Below are positions 8,788-17,662 of a DNA stretch of 64,000 bases, piece by piece. A program made the position numbers and the translations under genes. Source of the DNA: Ruminiclostridium cellobioparum subsp. termitidis CT1112 (GTDB taxonomy: Bacteria > Bacillota > Clostridia > Acetivibrionales > DSM-1351). Under the pieces are notes generated by a model. That model was not told the DNA's origin. It searched no databases and saw only the letters and a program-made list of their open reading frames with translations. Location of the stretch: positions 57,610 to 121,609 of the forward strand of contig NZ_AORV01000061.1 of assembly GCF_000350485.1 (NCBI RefSeq), in the 5' to 3' direction. Numbering within the stretch: position 1 is the first letter of the stretch; the number at the start of each line of letters is the position of its first letter.

Positions 8788-9911
8788 GGCCTTATCCCTT
8801 TGATAATATCGCAGATTTTTTCCACATGATCAGCAGGCAATCTTCCGTGCAGAGGAAGGGAAAGTACCGAATCGGCAACCTTGTTGGCTATGGGAAGCCT
8901 GGAGGCTGCCGCAGAGGGGATATCCCTGTAGCATTGGAAATTGCTGCAAAGCGGATAGAAATATCTGCGTGAAATAACATTATACTCTTTCAATTTCGAA
9001 AAAACTTCATCACAGGATAAACCATATTCATCCCTGTCAATTTTGATAACGAAGTACGGGTAATTGTGTGTTACACCTTCTACATCGCTGCTCACAGTAA
9101 TGCCGGGGATATTATCAAGATATTTCCGGTATAACTCCGTGACCTTTTTTCTACCCTCTATTTCGGCCTCAACTTTTTTGAGCAATAGAATTCCAACAGC
9201 CGCCTGAACCTCATTTAACTTTCCATTGGTCCCCGGTTCCATAACCGTGCCGGTATCCAGTATTCCGAAGTTTCTCAGCAAATCGGCACGTTCTTTTAAA
9301 TATGGAGTATTAAAGGTTAACGCGCCGCCCTCAATGGTATGATATACCTTGGTGGCATGAAAGCTGAACATGGACACATCTCCAAAAGCTGAAACGGGCT
9401 TTCCGTCAATTTTTACTCCAAAAGTATGGGCTGCATCATACAGCACCTTCAGGCCGTATTTATCGGCAATTTTTTGAATTTTTTCAACATTGCAGGGTCT
9501 CCCGAAAACATGCACCGGCAAAATGGCTGTCGTATCCTGTGTAATCAGGGCTTCAATGCAGTCAGGATTTATATTGAACGTATCTTCTTCAATGTCGCAA
9601 AAAACAGGTTTTATATTGCTCCACATCAGCGAATGGACTGTGGCTGCAAACGTAAAGGGAGTGGTTATTACTTCTCCCGACAATCTTAATGCTCTGCAGG
9701 CTATCTGCAGTGCAACGGTTCCGTTTGAAAAAACAGAAAGCTGCTCCGAGCCAAGATAACCGGCAAGCTCCCTTTCAAGCTGCTTTACCATAGTGCCGTT
9801 GTTGCTCAGCTGGTTACTGGCCCATATGGCTTCCAGCATTGCCGAAAGTTCTTCAATTTCCGGAAGTAAAGGCTTCGTAATAAAAACAGGCTCTTTAAAT
9901 GGCTCTAACAT
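8784..9911 (-). CDS. DegT/DnrJ/EryC1-family sugar aminotransferase
   Basis: The PLP-dependent enzyme has the substrate loop SNGTVALQIACRAL, the cofactor-binding YDAAHTFG, and the Schiff-base lysine in SFHATKVYHTIEGGAL. The FHATK...EGG form is seen in VioA-like enzymes acting on dTDP-4-keto-6-deoxyglucose. The reading frame extends upstream into the preceding gene, so an ATG at 9911 was chosen because relatives start close to the KPxLP motif; ATG at 9953 is possible. The next gene, an acyltransferase, overlaps its end. The likely product is a dTDP-4-amino-4,6-dideoxyhexose, using dTDP-4-keto-6-deoxyglucose from the divergent rfbAB pair. Whether it makes the gluco or galacto epimer cannot be told. 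Confidence 0.85.
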   Translation of the reverse strand: MLEPFKEPVFITKPLLPEIEELSAMLEAIWASNQLSNNGTMVKQLERELAGYLGSEQLSVFSNGTVALQIACRALRLSGEVITTPFTFAATVHSLMWSNIKPVFCDIEEDTFNINPDCIEALITQDTTAILPVHVFGRPCNVEKIQKIADKYGLKVLYDAAHTFGVKIDGKPVSAFGDVSMFSFHATKVYHTIEGGALTFNTPYLKERADLLRNFGILDTGTVMEPGTNGKLNEVQAAVGILLLKKVEAEIEGRKKVTELYRKYLDNIPGITVSSDVEGVTHNYPYFVIKIDRDEYGLSCDEVFSKLKEYNVISRRYFYPLCSNFQCYRDIPSAAASRLPIANKVADSVLSLPLHGRLPADHVEKICDIIKGIRP

Positions 9912-9960
9912 AGTTATTTCTGCACCACCTTGAGTTCTCAGTAATTTTTGCATATATCCA

Positions 9961-10860
9961 TTATTTTGTATTGTCGATATAAAATTTGAAGTTATCCAGA
10001 GCCCACTCCAATATAAATGCATGCTCTTCAACTGAAGCAGCATCAAGGGAGGATGCGCAATAGACCGGCCGTTTGCCGCTCCTCATGTCATTTATTGTCT
10101 CTTCGAATTTCCACTTGAATTTATTTTTAAATACATCATTTAAATACCTCTTCTTGTAAATCGAAAAGCATGTCTCACTGGGCTTATTCAAAGTGCAGCG
10201 GCTATTATTCTGACATTGGCTGCAATCCAGCGACTGGGGCATTTTTATGCTTATTTCGGGAACAAAGCCAGCCTGATAGGATGAATAGTTGTTCACTCTC
10301 AGGGAAATTTCCGCTTCACCGGCATAATTTTCCTCGCTCCAATAGCCCAATTGCTCAATGAGTTCCGGTCTCAGGCATTGACAACATCCGGGGACAAAAT
10401 CACCTTCCAGTTCCGGAACAGAATGCATCAGTTCAAGGTATGATACTCCATTCCTTAACTTCAGTATAACCGGAGGATAAAATACCGGGTACGGCTCCCC
10501 TTTGACAACGCCCAGAAGTCCCACTTCCGGAAATTCGTTAAATACTCTTATAAATTTTGAAATCCAGTCTTTTGTTTCAATATATACGTCGTTGTCTATT
10601 GTGATGAAATATTGCTCAGGTTTTCTTCTCATGAGATTTAGATTTATTCCGTAAACCTGACCTGCATTTACTCCGACATTTGTTTTCGATTTTATTCTTT
10701 TATCCTTCAGACTCTGGATGTATTCCCATGTGCCGTCAATTGAGCCGTTATCTACCATGTGCATTTCAAAATCATCCGTTGATTCAAATATTGCGGCCAG
10801 ATTTCTTACCGTTAAGCCTAATCGGTTAAAGGTAACATAACTTATAGCAGGAGGTATCAT
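9961..10860 (-). CDS. GT2-family glycosyltransferase with CxxCx5Cx8C motif
   Basis: A 299-residue paralog of the glycosyltransferase at the other end of this operon. The two align throughout, with SYVTFNRLGLTVRNLAAIF against NYVTMNRLGLTKRNLSRIL and the metal-site TIDNDVYI. The C-terminal Cys cluster DCSQCQNNSRCTLNKPSETC keeps the CxxCx5Cx8C spacing. It is the first gene of the operon, transcribed from the intergenic region shared with rfbA. No membrane segment is apparent, so it is probably a cytoplasmic transferase using dTDP- or UDP-sugars on a lipid- or protein-linked acceptor. Confidence 0.82.
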   Translation of the reverse strand: MIPPAISYVTFNRLGLTVRNLAAIFESTDDFEMHMVDNGSIDGTWEYIQSLKDKRIKSKTNVGVNAGQVYGINLNLMRRKPEQYFITIDNDVYIETKDWISKFIRVFNEFPEVGLLGVVKGEPYPVFYPPVILKLRNGVSYLELMHSVPELEGDFVPGCCQCLRPELIEQLGYWSEENYAGEAEISLRVNNYSSYQAGFVPEISIKMPQSLDCSQCQNNSRCTLNKPSETCFSIYKKRYLNDVFKNKFKWKFEETINDMRSGKRPVYCASSLDAASVEEHAFILEWALDNFKFYIDNTK

Positions 10861-10893
10861 AATAATTATCCCTTTCTCTTTTAGTTAATAAAC

Positions 10894-10982
10894 TTATTTA
10901 CATAATATGATACCGGTTAAAATATGTTACCTATGGATAGTTCTTAGCACATATTAATTACCGTTTAAATATTATGTAAATA
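10894..10982. promoter_or_regulatory. long imperfect inverted repeat in divergent promoter region
   Basis: TATTTACATAATAT and its exact complement ATATTATGTAAATA bracket a 61-nt centre. The similarity continues inward with gaps (ACCGGTTAA against TTACCGTTT). The gap separates rfbA from the leftward glycosyltransferase operon, so the symmetry could reflect paired divergent promoters or a shared operator. Confidence 0.55.
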
Positions 10983-11003
10983 TAAAAACCAAGGAGTGAT
11001 ACT

Positions 11004-12065
11004 GTGAAAGCATTAATATTAAGTGGCGGTACCGGGACCCGTTTAAGGCCAGTGACCTTTACGAATGCCAAGCAACTGCTGCCTCTGGCCAATAAACCCA
11101 TACTTTTTCATATAATTGAAAAGGTAGCCAAAACAGGTATAAATAAAATTGGTATTATCGTTGGAGATACAAGTGAAGAAGTTATGAGGACAGTTGGCAA
11201 TGGTGACAGATGGAATGTCGATATCAGCTATATTCATCAGCCTTTGCCCTTGGGACTCGCCCATGCAGTTAAAACTGCCCGGGATTTTATTGAGGATGAA
11301 GACTTTATAATGCTTTTGGGAGACAATGCATTTAATGTCTCTCTGGACTCTTTAATTAGGAATTTTCGTACCAATAATGCCGATTCTACCATTATGCTGT
11401 ACCAGGTGGAAGATCCGTCACATTATGGAGTTGCTGTAGTAGAGAAAAATCATATCACTAAACTGGTTGAAAAACCTAAAAACTTTATCAGCGACTTAAT
11501 AATAACCGGAGTATATATTTTTAATAAAAATATTTTTAAAGCAATTGACAACACCTCCCCTTCGTCAAGGGGTGAGCTGGAAATTACCGATGCCATCCAG
11601 GAACTGCTGTCTACTGGAGGAAATGTTACTTTTGAGATCCTGCAGGGTTGGTGGAAGGATACGGGAAAATTGCAGGATATTCTGGATGCCAACCGGATGA
11701 TTCTCGATGAAATTGACACGTATAACCAGGTTTTATCAAAAGATAATGCAGTTTATATGGGGAAACTATTGATCAGTAAAAGTGCCTGTATTAAAAACAG
11801 CATCATTGCAGGTCCTGCTGCAATCGATGAGGACGCAGTTATCCTCGACAGTTATGTAGGCCCTTATTCTTCAATAGGGAAAGGAGTTGTAATCAACAAC
11901 TGCGAGGTGGACAACTGCATAATACTGGAAAATGCCCGGCTGGAGGGCATAGATAAAAGGATCAGCGGCAGCCTGATCGGAAAAAATGTATCCATCAGGT
12001 CGGCCGGCAAAAGACCCTATTCCAATTCATTTCTTTTAGGTGACTGCAGTGAACTGTATCTATAG
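11004..12065 (+). CDS. rfbA: glucose-1-phosphate thymidylyltransferase, long form
   Basis: The 353-residue protein begins with a GTG start behind AAGGAG and has the nucleotidyltransferase signature LSGGTGTRLRPVT, followed by KQLLPLANKP. GDNAF near residue 110 and LVEKPK near 155 complete the catalytic set. Residues about 250-350 form hexapeptide-like beta-helix repeats (AAIDEDAVILDSYVGPYSS). This StrD-like long form differs from the short RmlA of about 290 residues. It makes dTDP-glucose from glucose-1-phosphate and dTTP. rfbB follows after 35 nt. Together they feed the aminotransferase and acyltransferase of the divergent operon. Confidence 0.93.
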   Translation: MKALILSGGTGTRLRPVTFTNAKQLLPLANKPILFHIIEKVAKTGINKIGIIVGDTSEEVMRTVGNGDRWNVDISYIHQPLPLGLAHAVKTARDFIEDEDFIMLLGDNAFNVSLDSLIRNFRTNNADSTIMLYQVEDPSHYGVAVVEKNHITKLVEKPKNFISDLIITGVYIFNKNIFKAIDNTSPSSRGELEITDAIQELLSTGGNVTFEILQGWWKDTGKLQDILDANRMILDEIDTYNQVLSKDNAVYMGKLLISKSACIKNSIIAGPAAIDEDAVILDSYVGPYSSIGKGVVINNCEVDNCIILENARLEGIDKRISGSLIGKNVSIRSAGKRPYSNSFLLGDCSELYL

Positions 12066-12100
12066 AATCAATATACAATAATCAAGGAGGTGGTTTTATT

Positions 12101-13084
12101 ATGAAAGTTTTACTGGTTACAGGCGGAGCAGGTTTTATCGGTAGTAACTTCATAAAGTATTTTATGAACTCGTACAGAGATTTCGTTGTTGTAAATTACG
12201 ACAAACTGACTTATGCAGGAAATTTGGAAAATTTAAAGGACGTGGCAGAACTGCCGAACTATCACTTTGTTAAAGGTGATATATGTGATAGTATACAATT
12301 TAATAAAGCATTGCGCGAATATGATCCGGACTATATCGTGAATTTTGCGGCCGAATCCCATGTTGACAGAAGTATCAGTGATCCGTTGATTTTTGGCCAG
12401 ACAAACTTAATTGGAACATTGAATATACTGGAATGTACCCATAATTTCTGGAGCAGAGACGAGTATGCACAAAAGCGGCTTCTTCAGATTTCCACCGATG
12501 AAGTTTATGGCAGCCTTGAGAACGCCGACGGATTTTTCACAGAGGCTTCGGATTTACTGCCCAACAGCCCATATTCAGCATCAAAAGCTGGTGCCGATTT
12601 GCTGGTGCGGTCTTTTTATAAAACTTACGGATTGCCGGTAATCATAACACGCTGCTGTAATAACTACGGTCCCAACCAGTACAGGGAGAAGTTTATCCCC
12701 ACATGTATTTCAAAGGCCCTTAAAAATGAGCCCATACCCATATACGGAAATGGCTCAAATATAAGGGAGTGGATACACGTAACCGATCATTCCGAAGCAA
12801 TTGTCAAAGCTTTGTTTTCCGGTAAACCCGGAGAAATTTACAATATCGGCAGCGGTGAAGAAGTTAACAATATCGAAATGGCACGGATGATTCTTACTAT
12901 TCTTGGCAAACCACAGGACTCCTTTATATATGTCAGTGACAGATTGGGACATGATAACCGCTATGCGTTGGACAGCACCAGGGCTAAAAATGAACTTGGC
13001 TTCTCCTGCAGTTATAAATTAAAGGAAGGCCTCCTTGAAACAGTTTTATGGTATAAAAAAAACCAGTTCTGGCTGGAAACTTAG
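12101..13084 (+). CDS. rfbB: dTDP-glucose 4,6-dehydratase
   Basis: The 327-residue extended SDR has the NAD-binding VTGGAGFIGSNF, the dehydratase signature STDEVYGSL near residue 130, and the catalytic YSASK near 160. FAAESHVDRSI and NNYGPNQYREKFIP are further RmlB hallmarks. It removes water from dTDP-glucose to give dTDP-4-keto-6-deoxyglucose. AAGGAGGTGG precedes the ATG. No rfbC or rfbD follows, so the product is probably not turned into rhamnose here but aminated by the DegT enzyme of the divergent operon. Confidence 0.94.
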   Translation: MKVLLVTGGAGFIGSNFIKYFMNSYRDFVVVNYDKLTYAGNLENLKDVAELPNYHFVKGDICDSIQFNKALREYDPDYIVNFAAESHVDRSISDPLIFGQTNLIGTLNILECTHNFWSRDEYAQKRLLQISTDEVYGSLENADGFFTEASDLLPNSPYSASKAGADLLVRSFYKTYGLPVIITRCCNNYGPNQYREKFIPTCISKALKNEPIPIYGNGSNIREWIHVTDHSEAIVKALFSGKPGEIYNIGSGEEVNNIEMARMILTILGKPQDSFIYVSDRLGHDNRYALDSTRAKNELGFSCSYKLKEGLLETVLWYKKNQFWLET

Positions 13085-13098
13085 ATATTTTTCGCCTT

Positions 13099-13224
13099 CA
13101 CGGGGAGTATTGCAAACATGGATTCATATCTCATCTTTGTATTGCTCCCGTACATAATTCATTAAGCTGCGGATGGATTATGATTTTTTTGTTTTTGGGC
13201 ATATTAGTAGTCTGTAACATCTAA
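13099..13224. other. intergenic stretch after rfbB with weak hairpin and short repeat copy
   Basis: An imperfect GGGGAG/CTCCCG stem of about 50 nt follows rfbB and could weaken transcription. Farther on, AGTAGTCTGTAACATCTAA matches the last codons and stop of the acyltransferase gene (8115-8133, other strand) at 18 of 19 bases. It looks like a short displaced fragment or coincidence; no ORF accompanies it. Confidence 0.4.
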
Positions 13225-13297
13225 ATCCGTACATTCAGGCGATTATAGCCGACCGATTTGCATATACCGTCACAATAAATTATTTGAGGAAGCAAAT

Positions 13298-13639
13298 ATG
13301 CCTATTAAATATATAGTGCTGACAATTTTGAACTCTGCAATAACCATCTCCGGACAGATTTTATGGAAGATGGCCGTTATAAAAACTGCCGGCTATACCT
13401 ACAAGCTGCTTATAAATCCTTATATTATTTCAGGGATTATGGCATACGGCCTGTCCACGGCACTCTGGCTTTATATCTTGTCAAAAATACCACTTTCAAC
13501 AGCATACGCTTTTACAAGTACAGCTTATGCCTTCAGCCTCTTCGCCGGATACTATATTTTTCATGAAACCATCACACCCTATAAAATAATAGGTACTGTT
13601 TTCATTCTGACAGGGGTTGTTTTCTTTGCAAAAGTGTGA
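13298..13639 (+). CDS. small multidrug-resistance/ArnE-like membrane protein
   Basis: The 113-residue protein has four hydrophobic helices in the EamA/SMR half-size pattern (YIVLTILNSAITISGQILW first; VFILTGVVFFAKV last). The ALWLYILSKIPLSTAYAFTS segment resembles ArnE/ArnF, the subunits that flip undecaprenyl-phosphate-linked aminoarabinose. A TGAGGA ribosome site precedes the ATG. Its place after the dTDP-sugar genes fits a role in moving a lipid-linked sugar across the membrane. Half-size proteins of this family work as dimers; no partner gene is adjacent. The function is inferred from context. Confidence 0.65.
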   Translation: MPIKYIVLTILNSAITISGQILWKMAVIKTAGYTYKLLINPYIISGIMAYGLSTALWLYILSKIPLSTAYAFTSTAYAFSLFAGYYIFHETITPYKIIGTVFILTGVVFFAKV

Positions 13640-13681
13640 AACAACATCAATGAAGTGAAGAAACAACATGAATAAAGGCAG

Positions 13682-13710
13682 TTGAAAAAATTCCTCATAT
13701 ATGATACGCT
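13682..13710 (+). promoter_or_regulatory. candidate leuS promoter
   Basis: TTGAAA and TACGCT are separated by 17 nt, about 35 nt upstream of the T-box leader. Confidence 0.5.
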
Positions 13711-13744
13711 AATAAAGATTTTACAAGTTATAAATAACAGGTTA

Positions 13745-14012
13745 TGAAGCGGAATAGTAAAAGGCAATGAACCTACAGAGAGCCGTACAACGCATATGCG
13801 ATGGTGGAAGTGCGGCAGGCTGCATACTTTGAACTCGCCGTGGAGCTGCTGCTAATAACAGCCGTATATCTACGTTACAAGATATCAAGTGAGCTTTTGA
13901 GTACGGACACCATCCCGGTTTGGTACAAATACCGGCTGATATACCGTGACCCAAAACTAACAAGAGTGGTACCGCGGATTAACCCGTCTCTTTTTCAGAG
14001 ACGGGTTTTATA
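13745..14012 (+). ncRNA. T-box riboswitch (leucine) with terminator
   Basis: The leader contains the canonical T-box AACAAGAGTGGTACCGCGG at about 13958-13978. A rho-independent hairpin follows (ACCCGTCTC, loop, GAGACGGGT and T-run at 13982-14012). GAACTC near 13832 lies where a specifier loop is expected and reads CUC, a leucine codon, matching the downstream leuS. Known mechanism: uncharged tRNA-Leu pairs with the specifier and with the T-box bulge, stabilising the antiterminator so that leuS is transcribed. The left boundary is approximate. Confidence 0.92.
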
Positions 14013-14080
14013 AATTTTATTATTTTTTAAATTTAATATTTAATATTTAAGGCTACAATTATTTTAAAGGAGATGATTAA

Positions 14081-16525
14081 ATGCCATACTCAGCAGATAT
14101 AGATAGAAAGTGGCAGAAGAAGTGGGCAGATACCGATATTTACAGGTTCAATCCCCAAAACATAGACAAAAAGCTCTACTGTCTCGAAATGTTTTCATAT
14201 CCGTCAGGTTCCAATTTGCATGTCGGGCATTGGTATAACTACGGCCTGACCGATTCCTGGGCCAGAATGAAGAGAATGCAGGGCTATGAAGTATTTCATC
14301 CGATGGGCTTTGACGCTTTCGGTCTGCCTGCAGAAAACTATGCTATCAAAACAGGTATACACCCGCAGGATTCCACACTCAAAAACATAGAAACCATGGA
14401 AGGCCAGCTCAAGGAAATGGGAGCGACCTTTGACTGGAATTATGAGGTCAAGACCTGTATGCCTGACTACTATAAATGGACACAGTGGCTGTTCCTGCAG
14501 CTTTACAAGTCGGGTCTGGCCTACAGAAAAAATGCTCCTGTAAACTGGTGCCCGAAATGTAACACAGTTCTTGCCAACGAGCAGGTTATCGACGGCGCCT
14601 GTGAAAGATGCGACACCGAAGTAACAAAGCGCGACCTGACGCAGTGGTTTTTCAAAATAACCGCCTATGCCCAGGAACTGCTGGACAAACTGGATACCAT
14701 AGACTGGCCTGAGAAGACAAAGAAAATACAGACCAACTGGATCGGACGTTCCGAGGGAGCCGAGATATGCTTCAAGGTGGCCGGCCAGGATATAGATTTC
14801 AAGGTGTTCACAACAAGGGCGGATACACTTTACGGTGTGACTTATGTCGTGCTGGCGCCGGAAAATCCCATAGTGGACAAAATCACTGCTGCCGATAACA
14901 GGGAAGCAGTGGAAAATTATATCAGAGAAACAAAGAAGCAGACTGAAATCGAAAGACTTTCAACCGTTAAGGAAAAAACAGGTGTCTTCACCGGCGCCTA
15001 TGCCGTTCATCCCATAACAGGTGAACAGGTACCCGTGTGGATTGCGGATTATGTACTTGCAAGCTATGGTACAGGCTGTGTTATGGCGGTTCCTTCGCAT
15101 GATGAACGTGATTATGACTTTGCAAAAAAATATAATCTTCCTATAAGGAGGGTTATTAAGAGTGCAGATGGTTCAAACGACGAACTGCCTTACTGTGAAT
15201 ACGGCGTTTTGGTAAACAGCGCTGAATTTGACGGGATGCCTTCCGGAGAAGGAAAGCTTGCAATTGTTAAAAAGCTGGAGGCAGATAACAAAGGCAGTCT
15301 GAAAATAAACTACAGACTCAGAGACTGGCTGGTTTCCAGACAGAGGTACTGGGGCTCCCCCATACCTGTGGTTTATTGTGAACACTGCGGTGAAGTGGCG
15401 GTCCCTGAGGAAAATCTCCCTGTATTGCTGCCTTACGACGTTGAGTTTGCTCCCGATGGAGAATCACCGCTCAAAAAGAGTGAAGAGTTTATGAGCACAA
15501 CCTGTCCAAAGTGCGGAGGTCCTGCCAAAAGAGACCCTGACACCCTGGACACCTTTGTCTGCTCCTCCTTCTATTACTTGAGATATGCCGACAATAAAAA
15601 CAGTGAAAAGGCTTTTGACACCGAATGGATAAACAAACTCCTGCCGGTTGACAAATATGTGGGCGGAGCCGAGCATGCGGCAATGCATCTGCTCTACGCA
15701 AGATTTATAACCAAAGCTCTGAGAGATCTTGGTCACCTGAACTTCGACGAACCCTTCCTCTCCCTGGTGCACCAGGGTACCATCCTTGGGCCGGACGGGA
15801 ACAGAATGAGCAAATCAAAGGGAAACACCATTTCCCCTGATGATTACGTAAGGAAATATGGTTCGGATATTTTCAGAATGTATCTTGGTTTCGGCTTCAA
15901 CTATGTTGACGGCGGCCCGTGGAGCGATGACGGCATAAAAGCCATATCGCGTTTTACCTCAAGAATTGAACGTCTTGTGGAGAGCCTTGCCGAGCAGAAG
16001 TCCAACCAGGCCAGAACAGATATTGACAAGGATGATAAGGAATTGAATTTCGTCCGCCACAATGCCATAAAGGGTGCGACACAGGATACCGACAGGTTCC
16101 AGTTCAATACCGCAATCTCCCGCTGCATGGAGCTTGTAAACGCATTGTACAAGTATGATGCAGAAGTAAAGACTAAAAATATCAGGCTGTTTGAAGAGAC
16201 TATAGCCGACCTGATAAAACTGGTGGCACCATTTGCACCTCACTTTGCGGAAGAAATGTGGGAACAGCTTGGATACGGGTACTCCGTTTTCAATCAGAAA
16301 TGGCCTGTATTCGATGAAAAAGCTCTTGTTAAAGATACCATAGAAGTAGCTGTGCAAATCAACGGCACGGTCAGAGGTAAAATAGAGATACCTGCCAATG
16401 CTGACAACAGTGAAGCCGAAGCGGCCGCACTGGCAGACGAAAAAATCAAACAGTTCCTTGAAGGCAGGGAAGTCAAAAAGGTTATTGTTGTTAAAGGCAG
16501 ACTGGTGAATATTGTAGCAAAGTAA
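14081..16525 (+). CDS. leuS: leucyl-tRNA synthetase
   Basis: The 814-residue class I synthetase has the HIGH-equivalent HVGHWYNYG near residue 47 and KMSKS as RMSKSKGN near 575. A Cys-pair zinc segment ([21 protein letters not shown]) and the CP1 editing domain sit between ([27 protein letters not shown]). A second Cys-rich insertion, [15 protein letters not shown], lies near 435. The C-terminus carries the anticodon-binding domain and the usual [14 protein letters not shown] tail. It charges tRNA-Leu. It is controlled by the T-box leader upstream. The length is normal for bacterial LeuS, and the ATG follows AAAGGAGATG. Confidence 0.97.
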   Translation: MPYSADIDRKWQKKWADTDIYRFNPQNIDKKLYCLEMFSYPSGSNLHVGHWYNYGLTDSWARMKRMQGYEVFHPMGFDAFGLPAENYAIKTGIHPQDSTLKNIETMEGQLKEMGATFDWNYEVKTCMPDYYKWTQWLFLQLYKSGLAYRKNAPVNWCPKCNTVLANEQVIDGACERCDTEVTKRDLTQWFFKITAYAQELLDKLDTIDWPEKTKKIQTNWIGRSEGAEICFKVAGQDIDFKVFTTRADTLYGVTYVVLAPENPIVDKITAADNREAVENYIRETKKQTEIERLSTVKEKTGVFTGAYAVHPITGEQVPVWIADYVLASYGTGCVMAVPSHDERDYDFAKKYNLPIRRVIKSADGSNDELPYCEYGVLVNSAEFDGMPSGEGKLAIVKKLEADNKGSLKINYRLRDWLVSRQRYWGSPIPVVYCEHCGEVAVPEENLPVLLPYDVEFAPDGESPLKKSEEFMSTTCPKCGGPAKRDPDTLDTFVCSSFYYLRYADNKNSEKAFDTEWINKLLPVDKYVGGAEHAAMHLLYARFITKALRDLGHLNFDEPFLSLVHQGTILGPDGNRMSKSKGNTISPDDYVRKYGSDIFRMYLGFGFNYVDGGPWSDDGIKAISRFTSRIERLVESLAEQKSNQARTDIDKDDKELNFVRHNAIKGATQDTDRFQFNTAISRCMELVNALYKYDAEVKTKNIRLFEETIADLIKLVAPFAPHFAEEMWEQLGYGYSVFNQKWPVFDEKALVKDTIEVAVQINGTVRGKIEIPANADNSEAEAAALADEKIKQFLEGREVKKVIVVKGRLVNIVAK

Positions 16526-16549
16526 AACTTAACTTAAAGTTAAAAAAAG

Positions 16550-16590
16550 AGCCCGCATGTATCCCCTGAAAGGATATGAGCGGGCTTTGC
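16550..16590 (+). terminator. terminator after leuS
   Basis: AGCCCGC pairs with GCGGGCT, extended by GTATCC/GGATAT, around a short loop. The T-tail is brief (TTTGC). Confidence 0.7.
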
Positions 16591-16626
16591 AATAGAAGCA
16601 AAAAAATTAAAATGCCGATCAGGATA

Positions 16627-16653
16627 TTCAATTAACTCGTGGTGCTAATTGAA
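16627..16653. promoter_or_regulatory. 8-bp inverted repeat upstream of agrB
   Basis: TTCAATTA and TAATTGAA flank 11 nt, about 145 nt before the agrB start. It is a possible regulator site for the quorum-sensing locus. A TATAAT at 16772-16777 closer to agrB may be the promoter -10. Confidence 0.4.
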
Positions 16654-16796
16654 GTTTTATTTTACTTTACAGATGAGTTTAATTAAGATCAATTGGTACA
16701 ACTTGTTAAAGTAATTCCTTACGCATTCAAATCTATCTTCCCTTATGTTTTATGATATGGTAGCATTTGATTATAATATATGTTGCCGGAGGTCCT

Positions 16797-17363
16797 ATGG
16801 AAATTACCTTCTACAGAAAACTTGCAAACAAGGTTGCTGATGCAGTCATATCCAATGCCGAATACTCGGAGGCCGAAGCCAGGAGAATACGGTATGGTCT
16901 TGTTTGTATTTTTTCCGATCTGTATAAATTTATCCTGCTGCTGATAGTTTTCACCCTGTTCTCGGCCACACTGGAATATTTGCTGGCCTTTGCAGTTATA
17001 CTTTTGCTCCGCCCTATTTTGGGAGGCTATCATGCAAAAAACGAACTTGTCTGCCTTGCCGTATCCTTCATTACAATGGCAATAAGTGTCTTTGCCGGTA
17101 AGCTGGATATAATCCCCGGCTTTATTCAGATTATTCTTGTAATCGTTCTGACAATAACCGGTGCAACAATTGCTCCTGTGAGAACAAGGAAGGTGGAGGA
17201 AAGAACAGGAATATACAAAATTCTGGCAGCTACTTTAACACCTGCAATATTACTGCTTGATTATTTCTACATACCTGCACAAATATTACAGGTTTCTGTT
17301 GTTACAACCTATTTATTATCAGTATACCAACTGCTGAAAAATAAACTTTTTAATAATATTTAG
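16797..17363 (+). CDS. agrB: AgrB-family peptide-processing membrane endopeptidase
   Basis: The 188-residue integral membrane protein has about six hydrophobic segments. The AgrB core is LLRPILGGYHAKNELVC, in which His79 and Cys86 keep the 7-residue spacing of the catalytic His-Cys pair of staphylococcal AgrB. The family cleaves the C-terminal tail of the AgrD propeptide and helps to cyclise the signal peptide. An upstream in-frame start exists, but GGAGG lies 4 nt before the chosen ATG. A short agrD-like gene follows after 82 nt and an agrC-like kinase after that, giving an agrB-D-C order. The catalytic residues are present, so the processing enzyme appears functional. Confidence 0.9.
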   Translation: MEITFYRKLANKVADAVISNAEYSEAEARRIRYGLVCIFSDLYKFILLLIVFTLFSATLEYLLAFAVILLLRPILGGYHAKNELVCLAVSFITMAISVFAGKLDIIPGFIQIILVIVLTITGATIAPVRTRKVEERTGIYKILAATLTPAILLLDYFYIPAQILQVSVVTTYLLSVYQLLKNKLFNNI

Positions 17364-17382
17364 TATATTTTTTAAAAAACCA

Positions 17383-17411
17383 TTGACTTTTATGTAGATT
17401 AGAGGGATTAT
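17383..17411 (+). promoter_or_regulatory. candidate promoter of the agrD-like gene
   Basis: TTGACT and GATTAT are 17 nt apart, 35 nt before the small gene's start codon, so the peptide gene may be transcribed separately from agrB. Confidence 0.4.
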
Positions 17412-17445
17412 TTATATATAAAATGTCGAAAATGGAGTGATTCTA

Positions 17446-17550
17446 TTGAAAAAACATTTATTGAGATCAATCGGTTTACTTTCTTCGTTTGTAGCAGGTT
17501 TAGGCGTTGGCGTACTTAAGTTGATATATTTCTACGAGCCTAAGGAATAG
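17446..17550 (+). CDS. agrD: AgrD-like signal-peptide precursor, lysine in place of ring Cys
   Basis: A 34-residue gene too short for most gene finders. TTG starts 8 nt after GGAG. It has a basic N-terminus (KKHLLR), an amphipathic/hydrophobic middle (SIGLLSSFVAGLGVGVL), and the C-terminal KLIYFYEPKE. YEPK is the hallmark of clostridial AgrD tails, where AgrB is expected to cut just before or at that Tyr. In typical members a Cys (occasionally Ser) lies five residues before the Tyr and closes the (thio)lactone ring. Here that position is Lys25, and no Cys is present anywhere. The product may be linear, cyclised through lysine, or non-functional. Position between agrB and agrC supports the identity; the chemistry is unknown. 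Confidence 0.75.
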   Translation: MKKHLLRSIGLLSSFVAGLGVGVLKLIYFYEPKE

Positions 17551-17581
17551 TCTCACTAATTAATTGAAATCAAGTACCGGG

Positions 17582-17628
17582 AAAAGCCATAAACATATGT
17601 ACGCCTTGTATGTATTTATGGCTTTTTT
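17582..17628 (+). terminator. strong terminator between agrD and agrC
   Basis: AAAAGCCATAAA pairs with TTTATGGCTTTT, with further pairing inside (ATGTAC/GTATGT), and a T-run follows. Most transcripts of agrB/agrD should end here, so agrC expression depends on readthrough or its own promoter. Confidence 0.85.
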
Positions 17629-17662
17629 CATATCTATATCTGCTTAAGGAGGGTAATCCGAA

